A model generated the notes under the pieces. That model saw only the letters and a program-made list of their open reading frames with translations. It was not told the DNA's origin and ran no database searches. Shown piece by piece: positions 1 through 8,199 of a stretch of DNA of 64,000 bases. The stretch is from DATLMR01 sp035634255 (GTDB taxonomy: Bacteria; Acidobacteriota; Blastocatellia; UBA7656), in contig DASQDI010000164.1 of NCBI GenBank assembly GCA_035634255.1, positions 1 through 64,000 of the forward strand. Reading direction: 5' to 3'. Numbering within the stretch: position 1 is the first letter of the stretch; each line of letters opens with the position of its first letter. The position numbers and the translations under genes are program-made.

Positions 1-104
1 GGGGGCCAGGGGCCGGGGAAGGGAAGGGATTTTATAAAGAGAGTCTCAAATCATTCGCGCGCCTGTTCCCGCCCTGACTCCCGGCCCCTGGCCCCCGGCC
101 CCTC
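1..104. repeat. GGGGCCAGG/GGGGCCGGG-type repeat at the 3' end of the PAP2 gene
   Basis: Positions 1-27 read as G-rich GGGGCCAGGGGCCGGGG-type sequence. Positions 71-104, read on the minus strand, carry the same words (GGGGCCGGG, GGCCAGGGG, GGAGTCAGGG). The second block lies inside the last codons of the PAP2 gene and encodes its Gly/Arg-rich tail. Similar GGGGCCAGG words recur at the kgd/kinase junction and near 50.4 kb, so this looks like one member of an intergenic repeat family. The element may extend beyond the window edge. Confidence 0.5.
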
Positions 105-812
105 GCCTTCCTTCATCCTCCTGTAGACTTCTATCATCACCATGAGCCATACGCCCCCGGCGAGGTAGGCTCCCGCCACATCGCTCGGCCAGTGCGCGCC
201 CAGGTAGACGCGCGATACGCCTATGAGCACGATGAGAGCGCCCGTCGTGAAGAGGGCGAGCCGTCGCAGCGGCCCGCGCTTCAGCAGGACGTAGGAGAAG
301 AAGAAGAGGAGGCCGAAGAACTCCACGAATAAGACCACGTGGCCGGACGGGAAGCTCTCGTGCTTGACGGTCGCGAATATCTGCACGAGGCTCTCGTCGG
401 GCCGCGGCCTGTCCGAAAGCATCTTCAGCAACCTGTTTATGAGAGCGCCCGCGGCCACCCCGACCATGCAGACGGCGGCTTCCGTCCTGAACCGCGCCGC
501 CGCGAGCGCGAACCCCGTCCCGGTCACGAGCACGAACGGGACCCACCCGTTCCCGAGGACCGACACCCATAACATCAGGGTCTTGAAGAGGGGGAAGGTT
601 ATGCTCTGAATTCTTAGGGCGGCGCTCAGGTCCCACTCGAAGTAAGCGTACCGATGGGCGAGGACGGCCAGCACGATGTAGAAGCAGAGGAAAGCTCCGA
701 AGACCACCTCGGCCCCGCGCGCGCGCCTGACCGCGCGGCGCGGCGAGACCGTCAACGCCTCCGCCCCGCCGCCCAGGCCCGGCTCTTCGTTTGTCGCCCT
801 CTCCTCCGCCAT
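51..812 (-). CDS. PAP2-family membrane phosphatase
   Basis: Integral membrane phosphatase of the PAP2/undecaprenyl-diphosphatase-like superfamily, about 253 residues. All three PAP2 signature blocks are visible: KMLSDRPRP (about residues 129-137), FPSGH (about 154) and SRVYLGAHWPSD (about 199-210), whose Arg and two His form the acid phosphatase site in this family. Hydrophobic stretches give about five or six membrane segments. The family dephosphorylates lipid phosphates (phosphatidate, undecaprenyl diphosphate); the actual substrate cannot be told from sequence. I chose the ATG at 812 over an in-frame TTG two codons upstream; neither has a good Shine-Dalgarno. The C-terminal tail (GEGPGARGRESGREQARE) is encoded by a repeat and is probably unstructured. 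The gene is divergent from the BatA-like gene. Confidence 0.85.
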   Translation of the reverse strand: MAEERATNEEPGLGGGAEALTVSPRRAVRRARGAEVVFGAFLCFYIVLAVLAHRYAYFEWDLSAALRIQSITFPLFKTLMLWVSVLGNGWVPFVLVTGTGFALAAARFRTEAAVCMVGVAAGALINRLLKMLSDRPRPDESLVQIFATVKHESFPSGHVVLFVEFFGLLFFFSYVLLKRGPLRRLALFTTGALIVLIGVSRVYLGAHWPSDVAGAYLAGGVWLMVMIEVYRRMKEGEGPGARGRESGREQARE

Positions 813-938
813 ACCCAACCAACGAATTCAAACCTGTAACAATATATCTGCGTATGGTAAGAATGTTAGCCTGTCGCGTCGTAATTAATCCAGCTAGAGA
901 GCGTTCGATAAGCCGACGCGGTCAGGAGAAAGGCTGGC

Positions 939-956
939 CCGGATGTTATAATCCGG
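939..956 (+). promoter_or_regulatory. Perfect dyad CCGGAT-N6-ATCCGG overlapping a TATAAT -10 box
   Basis: The sequence CCGGATGTTATAATCCGG is a perfect 6-bp inverted repeat. Its centre contains TATAAT (947-952), about 25 bases upstream of the ATG at 978. No convincing -35 box lies at the right distance. A dyad on a -10 element would suit a repressor or activator site, but this is inference. Confidence 0.35.
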
Positions 957-977
957 TTTCGTAAGCGGATTTTTTAT

Positions 978-2870
978 ATGAGATTGCTTTCTGCGGGCGC
1001 GCTCTGGTGGCTCCTTCTGAGCGCCGTAATTATTTTCTTTTACCTCCTCAAGCTCAAGCGCAGCCGCCGCGTCGTGCCGAGCGTCTTTCTGTGGCAGCGC
1101 GCGCTCGAAGAGATGGAGGCCAACGCGCCCTTCAAAAAACTGCGGCGCAGCCTGCTCCTGCTGCTGCAATTGCTCGCGCTCCTGGCGCTCGTCTTCGCGC
1201 TCGCCCGCCCCCTGGTCAACATGCGCTCGCTCTCTTCGGGCAACTCCATACTGATCATCGACTCTACCGCGAGCATGAGCACGCGCGACGAAAGCGGCCG
1301 CTCGCGACTGGACCGCGCGAAGGAGCTCGCGCGCGAGATGATCTCGGGCCTCGGGTCGGACGACCGCGCGGCCATAATCGAGTCGTCATCGAGGCTCACG
1401 GTACGGAGCCCCCTGACCTCGGACCGGGCCGCGCTCTCGTCGGCGATAGGCATGGTCGAGGAGACGGACGCCTCCGGCAATCTCTCCGACGCGCTCCAGC
1501 TCGCGGAGCAGATTGCGAAATCGGAGCGCGATGCGACAATCGTCGTGATCGGCGATGGGGGGGGCTCGGCTCCCGCGGGCGTGGCCGGCCCCGCCGCGTC
1601 AAACCCGCTCGCTTCGGCCAACGCGCCCGCGATCCGGTTCGTCCGCGTCGGGCAGCGCGCGGATAATGTGGGAATCGTCGCGATGAACTCGCGCCCCGCG
1701 CGGGCGCCCGCCGGCGGGAACGTCGGGCGCGAGATGTTCGCTTCGCTCGCGAATTTCAGCGATCAGGACCGTGCGGTGGACCTTGAGTTGAGACTGGACG
1801 GAAAGCTGATCGACGCGCGCGGGCTGAACGTCGGCCCGAACGACAGGAGCGCCGTGATCTTCAACTCTCTGCCCCCGGCCGGGGGGCTCGCGGAACTCAG
1901 GCTGAAGGTCGACGACGACCTTGACTCGGACAACGTGGCCTACACCCTCCTGCCCGACGCGCGCCGCCTGCGCGTCGGGGTCTCGGCGGAGAACCTCTTC
2001 CTGCTTCAGGCGCTCGCGGTCAACTCCGAGATCGACGCGATCAGGATGAGCTCGGGCTCGCCCGCGGGCGAGTTCGATCTCATAGTTGGCGAGGGGCAGC
2101 CGGCGGCCGGCCTGTTCGAGAGCAACAGGCCGCTCCTGCTCATCAACCCGCCCGATGCCGCGGGGGTCCTGCAGGCGGGCGGAAATATCGAGCGGCCCGA
2201 GGTGACGCAGTTCGACGCGAGGCACCCTGTGAACGGCTTCCTCAACTACGCGGACCTGCACATAGAAAGCGCGCCGAAACGCGAAGCGGCCGGCTGGCTC
2301 AAGCCCATCGCCGGGAGCGCGAGCGACCCCCTCATCTGGGCGGGTGATGATGGGCGCCGCCGCGTGGTGGCCGTCGGGTTCGACCTCGCGAAAAGCGACC
2401 TCCCGCTCAAGGTAGAATTCCCGATCCTGCTCGCCAACTCCCTCGCGTGGCTGTCGGGCCGCGACGCGCTCGCATCCGAGCGGGCGGTGCGAACGGGGCA
2501 GACGGTCTCCATCCCTCTGCCCGCGCCCGCGGAGGCGGGCGGCGGTGAGAGCGGGAACGCCGTGACGGTCAGGCTGCCCGGCGGGGACGAGCGCGAGCTG
2601 CCTCGCGGGGACGGCCCCGCCGTCTTCGCCGACACGATGCGCGTCGGGGCCTACGAGGTGAGCGGCGCGCCGCCCTTCGCCGCCAGCCTCCTGAGCGAGT
2701 CGGAATCCGACAACGCTCCCCGGGACACGATTCAAACGCGCTCCGGCGAGGCGAGCGGGCAGCAGGAGACGTTTAACTCCGAGCGCGAGGCGTGGCGGTG
2801 GGTCGCCCTGCTCGCCCTTGCCGTGCTCTCAATCGAGTGGTGGGTCTATCACAGGAGGATCACTGCTTAG
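978..2870 (+). CDS. BatA-like protein with a von Willebrand factor A domain
   Basis: Membrane-anchored protein of 630 residues. The N-terminus is a BatA-type (aerotolerance regulator N-terminal) module: a hydrophobic segment near residues 6-25, a basic linker with FLWQRALEE, then a second hydrophobic segment (about 56-77). A VWA domain follows, with a MIDAS-like DSTASMS motif beginning near residue 95. The middle is a long extracytoplasmic region and a C-terminal hydrophobic segment (about 605-622) ends the protein. Family members usually sit next to MoxR ATPases and DUF58 proteins and are thought to act in envelope assembly or stress; neither partner is in this window. A second VWA gene follows 29 bases downstream, so the two are probably co-transcribed. 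Function is inferred from family only. Confidence 0.75.
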   Translation: MRLLSAGALWWLLLSAVIIFFYLLKLKRSRRVVPSVFLWQRALEEMEANAPFKKLRRSLLLLLQLLALLALVFALARPLVNMRSLSSGNSILIIDSTASMSTRDESGRSRLDRAKELAREMISGLGSDDRAAIIESSSRLTVRSPLTSDRAALSSAIGMVEETDASGNLSDALQLAEQIAKSERDATIVVIGDGGGSAPAGVAGPAASNPLASANAPAIRFVRVGQRADNVGIVAMNSRPARAPAGGNVGREMFASLANFSDQDRAVDLELRLDGKLIDARGLNVGPNDRSAVIFNSLPPAGGLAELRLKVDDDLDSDNVAYTLLPDARRLRVGVSAENLFLLQALAVNSEIDAIRMSSGSPAGEFDLIVGEGQPAAGLFESNRPLLLINPPDAAGVLQAGGNIERPEVTQFDARHPVNGFLNYADLHIESAPKREAAGWLKPIAGSASDPLIWAGDDGRRRVVAVGFDLAKSDLPLKVEFPILLANSLAWLSGRDALASERAVRTGQTVSIPLPAPAEAGGGESGNAVTVRLPGGDERELPRGDGPAVFADTMRVGAYEVSGAPPFAASLLSESESDNAPRDTIQTRSGEASGQQETFNSEREAWRWVALLALAVLSIEWWVYHRRITA

Positions 2871-2899
2871 GCCGGACTCCCGACGACCGTGCATTTATA

Positions 2900-5794
2900 A
2901 TGAAGATCGAGTTCATAAATCCCCTGGCCCTCCTGCTGCTACTGCTTATCCCCGTGTCGCTTTACGTGGCGCGGCACAGCCTGGCCACCCTGTCGCGGGC
3001 CCGCGCGCGCGCGAGCGTGGCGGCGCGAATCATAATACTCCTGCTCGTGGTCCTCGCGCTCGCGGGGCTCCGCGTCAGGACCACCACGCGCGACATCGCG
3101 CTCTTCTTCCTCGTGGACGTTTCGGCAAGCGTCGCCTCCGGCGAGCAGGAACAGGTGATTGCTTTCATCAACCGCGAGGTCGAGCGGGCCGCGCCGTCCG
3201 ATTACATCGGAGTGATAGCGTTCGGGCGAGAGGCGTCGGTCGAGCTCGCCCCGACCCGCAAAGAGGTCCTCGGCGACTGGCGCTTATCGGAGATCAGCTC
3301 GAACCCTCCGAAAGACTACACGGACATCGCCTCGGCGCTCAGGCTCGCGGCGGCGCTCGTGCCAGAGTCCGCCGTGGGAAGGCTCGTGCTCATCTCCGAC
3401 GGGAACGAGAACCTCGAAAGCGCCTCGGCGGAGGCCCGGCTGTTGCAGGCGCAGGGGATCGAAGTTCACACCCGCCCGCTTCAGACCGAGAGCCGCGAGG
3501 AGAGCAAGGGCGAGGTGAGCGTGCGCAGCCTCACCGCGCCGCAAATGCTGGCCGAGGGCGAGGCATTCGACCTGCAAGTAACCGTCGACAGCACGCGCGA
3601 CACGGAAGCGAGCCTGCGCATATTTCGCAACGATTCGCTCGTGGCCGAGCGGCAGGTGCAGCTCGCGGCCTCGGGCGAGAACGTCTTCCTGGTCCCTCAG
3701 AGGAACGAGCAGAAAGGGTTCTACACTTACCGGGCCGAGGTCGAAGCGCTTCAGGCCGACGGGTTCGTGCAGAACAATTCGCGCGAGGCTTTCGCCCTGG
3801 TCGAAGGCCGCCCGAAGACGCTTTACGTCTACGGAGACCCGCAGCCGTCGGCGGCGATCAGCCGCGTCCTCTCCGAGGGTAACTTCGCCGCGGACCTCCG
3901 CCCGGTGGCCGCCGCGCCCACCACGCTCGCGGGGTTTCAGGATTACGATCTCGTAGTGTTCGACAACGTCCCGGCCACCCTGCTCACCTCCGGGCAGATG
4001 AAGATGGTGCAGGCTTACGTGCGCGACCTCGGCGGAGGGTTCGTGATGATCGGGGGCGACAAGAGCTTCGGCCCCGGAGGCTATTACAAGACTCCCGTGG
4101 AAGAGACTTTGCCGGTCTCGCTCGACGTTCGGCAGAAGAAACACTTCCCGAGCCTCGCCATAGTGCTCGTGATCGACAGGTCGGGCTCGATGTCGGGCGA
4201 GAAGATGGAACTGGCTCTGGAAGCCGCTTACGCGACCGTCGAATATCTGTCCGAGCGCGACTCGGTGGGGGTCGTCGCTTTCGACAGCACCGCCGCGCCC
4301 GCCGTCGCGCTCACCCGCGTGGAAGACAAGCAGGCGATCAGAAGGCAGGTGAAAAACATTCAGGCGGGCGGCGGGACGAATATGTACCCGGGCCTGCAGA
4401 TGGCTTACGAATGGCTGCTCGCGAGCGACGCCCAGTTGAAGCACGTCATCGTGCTCTCCGATGGGCAGAGCGAGGACGGCGACTTCGCGGGCATCGCGCG
4501 CGCGATGCGCAGCGCCGACATGACCCTTTCGGCCGTGGCCGTCGGAGAGGACGCGGACGGCACTCTGATGGAGATGCTGGCGTCAGGCGGCGGCGGACGT
4601 TTTTACGAGGCGACCTCGCCCGACAGCCTGCCGCGCATCTTCACCCGCGAGGCTTTCCTCGCGTCGCGCGACACGATCATCGAAGAGCCCTTCGTCCCCC
4701 GCCTCGTTCGGCCCTCGCAGGCCACGGGGGGGATAGATTGGAGCTCCGCGCCCCCGCTCGCCGGGTACGTGGGGACGGCCGAGCGGGATTCGCTCAAGTC
4801 GCCTGCCATCGTCTCGCTCGTCTCGCACAAGGACGACCCGGTCTACGCGGTCTGGCAGTACGGGCTCGGGCGCGCGTCGGCGTTCACCTCGGACGCGAAA
4901 GGTCGGTGGGCCACGGGCTGGATGAACTGGCCGGGCTTCGGGCAGTTCTGGACGCAGGCGCTCAGGGACACGCTCAGGCGCGAAGGCGCGAACGACCTCA
5001 GCCCTCGCGTCGAGATCGACGCGGGGAGGGGGCACGTCACGGTCGAAGCCATCTCGCCGGACGGTAGCTTCAAAAATAATCTCCGCCTCCGCGCGCACGT
5101 AGTCGCGCCCGATTTCTCCACGACCGACCTGACGCTCGATCAGACCGCCGCCGGGCGATACGAGGGGAGCTTCCCGGCGGTGATGAGGGGCGCGTACCTC
5201 GTGACCGTCTCGGAAGAGGGCGGGCAGGCCGCGCCCACGACCGGCTCGGTCAATTCCTACTCGCCCGAATTCGCCATCACGGGCGAAGATGCGGACCTGC
5301 TCTCTCGCCTCAGCGAAGCGACCGGGGGGCGCGTCATCGCGGGGAGCGCGGAAGCCGCCGAAGGCCCGGGCCTCTTCGAGCGAAACGCGACCAGGACCGA
5401 GCCGCGCGAAATCTGGCAAGCCTTGCTACTGGCCGCGCTCCTGCTCTTCCCCCTCGACGTCGGCATCCGCCGTTTGAACATCACGCGCGATCAGGTGAAC
5501 CAGGCCCGCCAGTGGGTAGAGTCGAAGCTGCGCCGCCCCTCCGCCCCCGCGATTCAGGTCGAAGAGTTGCCGGAGATGGCTCAGTTGAAAGCCGCGCGCG
5601 CCCGCGTGAGGCTGGGCGAGTCCGGCCCGGTGGGCGCGGAGCAGGCGACGGCCCGCGCGAGCGAGCGGCCGGTCAAGGTCAGCCCCGATAAGCCGCGGAC
5701 CATAAACCCCGCCGCCCCGCCCGAAGTCGAGGCGCGCGAATCGAGCCCGCTCGCCAGCCGCCTGCTCGACGCCCGGAAGAAGAAACAGACATAG
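2900..5794 (+). CDS. Membrane protein with two VWA domains and a glutamine-amidotransferase-like domain
   Basis: Large membrane protein of 964 residues, partner of the preceding BatA-like gene. Two hydrophobic N-terminal helices (about 9-24 and 45-61) lead into a first VWA domain (DVSAS near residue 74). A class I glutamine-amidotransferase-like fold follows (about 345-415: VVFDNVPA, GGGFVMIGGDKSFGPGGYY). A second VWA domain has a canonical MIDAS (DRSGSMSG near 424, then GGGTN). A Pro/Ala/Arg-rich C-terminal tail follows a final hydrophobic helix (about 838-855). Amidotransferase-like domains in such VWA proteins generally act as a fold rather than a proven enzyme. I chose the ATG at 2900 because earlier in-frame starts lie inside the upstream gene; no clear Shine-Dalgarno is visible. 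Role unknown, possibly envelope integrity. Confidence 0.75.
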   Translation: MKIEFINPLALLLLLLIPVSLYVARHSLATLSRARARASVAARIIILLLVVLALAGLRVRTTTRDIALFFLVDVSASVASGEQEQVIAFINREVERAAPSDYIGVIAFGREASVELAPTRKEVLGDWRLSEISSNPPKDYTDIASALRLAAALVPESAVGRLVLISDGNENLESASAEARLLQAQGIEVHTRPLQTESREESKGEVSVRSLTAPQMLAEGEAFDLQVTVDSTRDTEASLRIFRNDSLVAERQVQLAASGENVFLVPQRNEQKGFYTYRAEVEALQADGFVQNNSREAFALVEGRPKTLYVYGDPQPSAAISRVLSEGNFAADLRPVAAAPTTLAGFQDYDLVVFDNVPATLLTSGQMKMVQAYVRDLGGGFVMIGGDKSFGPGGYYKTPVEETLPVSLDVRQKKHFPSLAIVLVIDRSGSMSGEKMELALEAAYATVEYLSERDSVGVVAFDSTAAPAVALTRVEDKQAIRRQVKNIQAGGGTNMYPGLQMAYEWLLASDAQLKHVIVLSDGQSEDGDFAGIARAMRSADMTLSAVAVGEDADGTLMEMLASGGGGRFYEATSPDSLPRIFTREAFLASRDTIIEEPFVPRLVRPSQATGGIDWSSAPPLAGYVGTAERDSLKSPAIVSLVSHKDDPVYAVWQYGLGRASAFTSDAKGRWATGWMNWPGFGQFWTQALRDTLRREGANDLSPRVEIDAGRGHVTVEAISPDGSFKNNLRLRAHVVAPDFSTTDLTLDQTAAGRYEGSFPAVMRGAYLVTVSEEGGQAAPTTGSVNSYSPEFAITGEDADLLSRLSEATGGRVIAGSAEAAEGPGLFERNATRTEPREIWQALLLAALLLFPLDVGIRRLNITRDQVNQARQWVESKLRRPSAPAIQVEELPEMAQLKAARARVRLGESGPVGAEQATARASERPVKVSPDKPRTINPAAPPEVEARESSPLASRLLDARKKKQT

Positions 5795-5892
5795 GCCCGA
5801 AAATCTTCCAGACTTCCGACATACCCTCGGCGTCTTATGAAGCAAGTGGAGCTTCGCGCGGTGGGTGTTGATCGAAAGGCAGGTTCTGAAGG

Positions 5893-5988
5893 ATGGGGGA
5901 TATGGCCATTACGATGCTTCGCATTCTCTTCGGCTCGCTGTTGCTCGGGGCGCTCGTGGGCTGCGCGGTCAGCAGGATTTCAGCCTGA
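5893..5988 (+). CDS. Possible 28-31-residue small lipoprotein
   Basis: A short frame in the 301-base gap between the VWA gene and the acyl-CoA dehydrogenase. It encodes MGDMAITMLRILFG, then SLLLGALVGC and AVSRISA. The hydrophobic stretch followed by L-V-G-C is a textbook lipobox, like entericidin-type small lipoproteins. The second ATG (5902) has AAGGA about 8 bases upstream and may be the true start. No homologue is recognised and the reading could be chance. The rest of the gap (5795-5892 and 5989-6095) shows nothing further that I can support. Confidence 0.3.
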   Translation: MGDMAITMLRILFGSLLLGALVGCAVSRISA

Positions 5989-6095
5989 TATTCGCCTTCA
6001 TAAATCGGGCCTGCTTGCGCCCGCCGGCGGACTCTTGTTAGTATCGCGCCCATCGGGGCATCAGCGAAGCACCGATGAATCAGGGAGGCGATACG

Positions 6096-7802
6096 ATGGC
6101 GCGGCTGAAAGATTTTCGCGGGGTCGAAGGCACGAATTTTTTCGAGCAGGACCGGGGGATGGAGCTTTTACTCTCAGAGCTTCTTCCTGAAGAGAGAAGG
6201 GGGCCGGTCCTCGAATCGGTGCGCGAGTTCGCGGGCCTCGTAGCGGGCCCCTGGAACGAACTCGCGCGCGAAGCCAGCCGGAATGAAAACCTGCCCCGCC
6301 TCATCAAGCACGACCGCGTCGGCAACCCCGTGGAGCGCGTCGACCTGGGGCCGCTCACGCGCCGCCTGCGCCGCGAAGTCGCGGAGTTCGGCCTGTTGCG
6401 CTCGACCGAAAGCGAGCTCCACAAATTCGCCCTCGTCTACTACACCGGCCACAACGGCGAAGCCTCGCTCACCTGCGGGGTGAGCTGCACGGACGGCCTC
6501 ATCCGCTCCGTCGAGGCGCGCGGAGACGAGTTCCTCCGCGACCACTACCTCCCGCTTTTGCGCTCTGTTGACACGCCCTTCGCCGGGGCGCAGTTCGTCA
6601 CAGAGCAGGCGGGCGGGTCGGACGTGGGCGCGCTCGAAACGGGAGCGGCCCAGAATCCTGACGGCACGTGGGCCATCACGGGCGAGAAGTGGTTCTGCTC
6701 GAATCCCGACGAGTATTTCCTCGTGGCCGCGAGGCCGCACGGCCGCCCCTCCGGGACGGGCGGCGTCGCGGTCTTCCTCGTCCCGCGCGTGCTGCCGGAC
6801 GGCACGCTCAACTCGCTATCGTACCGCAGGCTCAAAGACAAGCTCGGCACGCGCTCGCTCCCCACGGCGGAGATCGATTTCAAGGGGGCGACCGGTTACG
6901 CGATAGGCGACCCGTCGGAAGGGTTCAAGACCCTGATGAATTACGTGATCAACGCGTCGCGCATTCACAACGCGGTCAACTCGTGCGGCATACTGCACCG
7001 CGCCTTCCTCGAAGCGCGCAACTACGCGCGCCAGCGCGAAGCCTTCGGCGGCACTCTGGTAGGTTACCCGCTCGTTCGGGAGACCCTCGTCTCTCTGCTG
7101 GAAAGATTATGGAGGCACCGCCTGCTCACGTTCCGAATGGTCGCGCTCGCAGACCTCCACACAATCGCGCCCCCGGACCCGGAGCAGGCGATGTGGCAGA
7201 GGTTCCTCATGAATCTCTCCAAGTATCGCACCTCGGCGACGCTCGCGGAGTCGGTCCGCGAAGCCATACTGGTTCTGGGGGCGAACGGGGTCGTGGAAGA
7301 TTTTTCAATCCTCCCCCGACTGCTCCGCGACACTCTGATAATCGAGACGTGGGAGGGCACGCATAACACGCTCTGCCTGCAAATCCTGAGAGACGCCGGG
7401 CGCTCGAATCTCGTGGGGCGGTGGCGCGCGGAGGTGGGCTCGGCCCTTGAGCGCTGGCCTCGAAACTTCCTGTCGGCCACGCGCGAAAATTTCGAGCGGT
7501 CTTTCGAACGGGCCGGGGGCCTGCTCTCCAGGGAAGCCCTGACCAACCGCGGCTACGTGGAGACGCACGCGCGGCGTCTGGTAGACATGATGGGCGGCCT
7601 GCTCGAAATCGCGTGGATGTCGGACCTCGCGGCGCGCCACGCGGAGGGGGACGCGACCGCCGCCGTGCTCACGTCGCTCGCGGGCTATCACCTGCTGCCG
7701 AAGGAGAACGACTTCACCCACCCCGGCCTCATGGCCGCGGGCGAGCACTCTGTCGCCCTGATCGACGAGGAGCCCTTCGTCACCGACGTGTCGCGACTAT
7801 GA
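6096..7802 (+). CDS. Acyl-CoA dehydrogenase family protein, AidB-like size
   Basis: Flavin-dependent acyl-CoA dehydrogenase-fold enzyme of about 568 residues, well above the ~380 typical of short- and medium-chain enzymes and close to the AidB/long forms. Typical blocks are TEQAGGSDVG (substrate/FAD region), WAITGEKWFCSNPD, LGTRSLPTAEIDF and ETWEGTHNTLCLQILRDA. The last holds the WEGT glutamate at the usual catalytic-base position. An extra C-terminal helical region of about 130 residues follows, as in AidB-like proteins. The ATG at 6096 is preceded by GGGAGG with 7-base spacing, better than the ATG at 6075. The substrate is unknown; AidB itself has a role in alkylation response and binds DNA, which cannot be assumed here. 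Confidence 0.85.
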   Translation: MARLKDFRGVEGTNFFEQDRGMELLLSELLPEERRGPVLESVREFAGLVAGPWNELAREASRNENLPRLIKHDRVGNPVERVDLGPLTRRLRREVAEFGLLRSTESELHKFALVYYTGHNGEASLTCGVSCTDGLIRSVEARGDEFLRDHYLPLLRSVDTPFAGAQFVTEQAGGSDVGALETGAAQNPDGTWAITGEKWFCSNPDEYFLVAARPHGRPSGTGGVAVFLVPRVLPDGTLNSLSYRRLKDKLGTRSLPTAEIDFKGATGYAIGDPSEGFKTLMNYVINASRIHNAVNSCGILHRAFLEARNYARQREAFGGTLVGYPLVRETLVSLLERLWRHRLLTFRMVALADLHTIAPPDPEQAMWQRFLMNLSKYRTSATLAESVREAILVLGANGVVEDFSILPRLLRDTLIIETWEGTHNTLCLQILRDAGRSNLVGRWRAEVGSALERWPRNFLSATRENFERSFERAGGLLSREALTNRGYVETHARRLVDMMGGLLEIAWMSDLAARHAEGDATAAVLTSLAGYHLLPKENDFTHPGLMAAGEHSVALIDEEPFVTDVSRL

Positions 7803-7818
7803 AAGCAGGAGCACGCAC

Positions 7819-8199
7819 GTGAAAGCCGACCGACGTTTTCCGCCTGACATCCTGTCAGCCATTCGCTCCGGCAAGATCATCGGCCTTCGGGCCGGGTCGC
7901 AGCCGCACCGCTTCATCGGCATCTGGGCCGTGGTCGTAGAAGGTCGCGTATTCGTTCGGTCGTGGAGCCTGAAGCCGCGAAGCTGGTACCGGACTTTCTG
8001 CAAAGAGCCGCGCGGCGCGATCACCGTCGATGGTCGCGAAATCTCCGTCCGCGCCGTCCGCACCAGAAGCGAGCGATTGAAAGAAGCCGTGGACCGCGCC
8101 TACTTAGAGAAATACAACACGCCGGGGTCAATCCAGTACGCCCGCGACCTTGGGAGCGAGAAGTCCAGGGCCACGACCACGGAGCTTGTGCCGCTCTAG
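7819..8199 (+). CDS. DUF2255 family protein
   Basis: Small soluble protein of 126 residues matching the DUF2255 pattern: an N-terminal region with HRFIGIWAVVVEGRVFVRSW, then a basic region and GREISVRAV. The fold resembles small beta-barrels that bind flavin or nucleotides, but no function is established. It starts 16 bases after the acyl-CoA dehydrogenase and may be co-transcribed with it. Its last four bases overlap the stop of the convergent WD40-TIR gene. Confidence 0.75.
   Translation: MKADRRFPPDILSAIRSGKIIGLRAGSQPHRFIGIWAVVVEGRVFVRSWSLKPRSWYRTFCKEPRGAITVDGREISVRAVRTRSERLKEAVDRAYLEKYNTPGSIQYARDLGSEKSRATTTELVPL

Noticed and set aside
1599..2735. Long antisense frames over real genes, such as 1599-2735, 3284-4444, 24193-25251 and 32178-33536
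   Set aside because: They lie opposite clear genes, are Arg/Pro/Gly/Ala-rich and arise from the high G+C content. No start signal or recognisable domain was seen.
2792..2899. Earlier start of the dual-VWA gene
   Set aside because: It would overlap the end of the BatA-like gene by about 80 bases and add a stretch without signal-peptide character.
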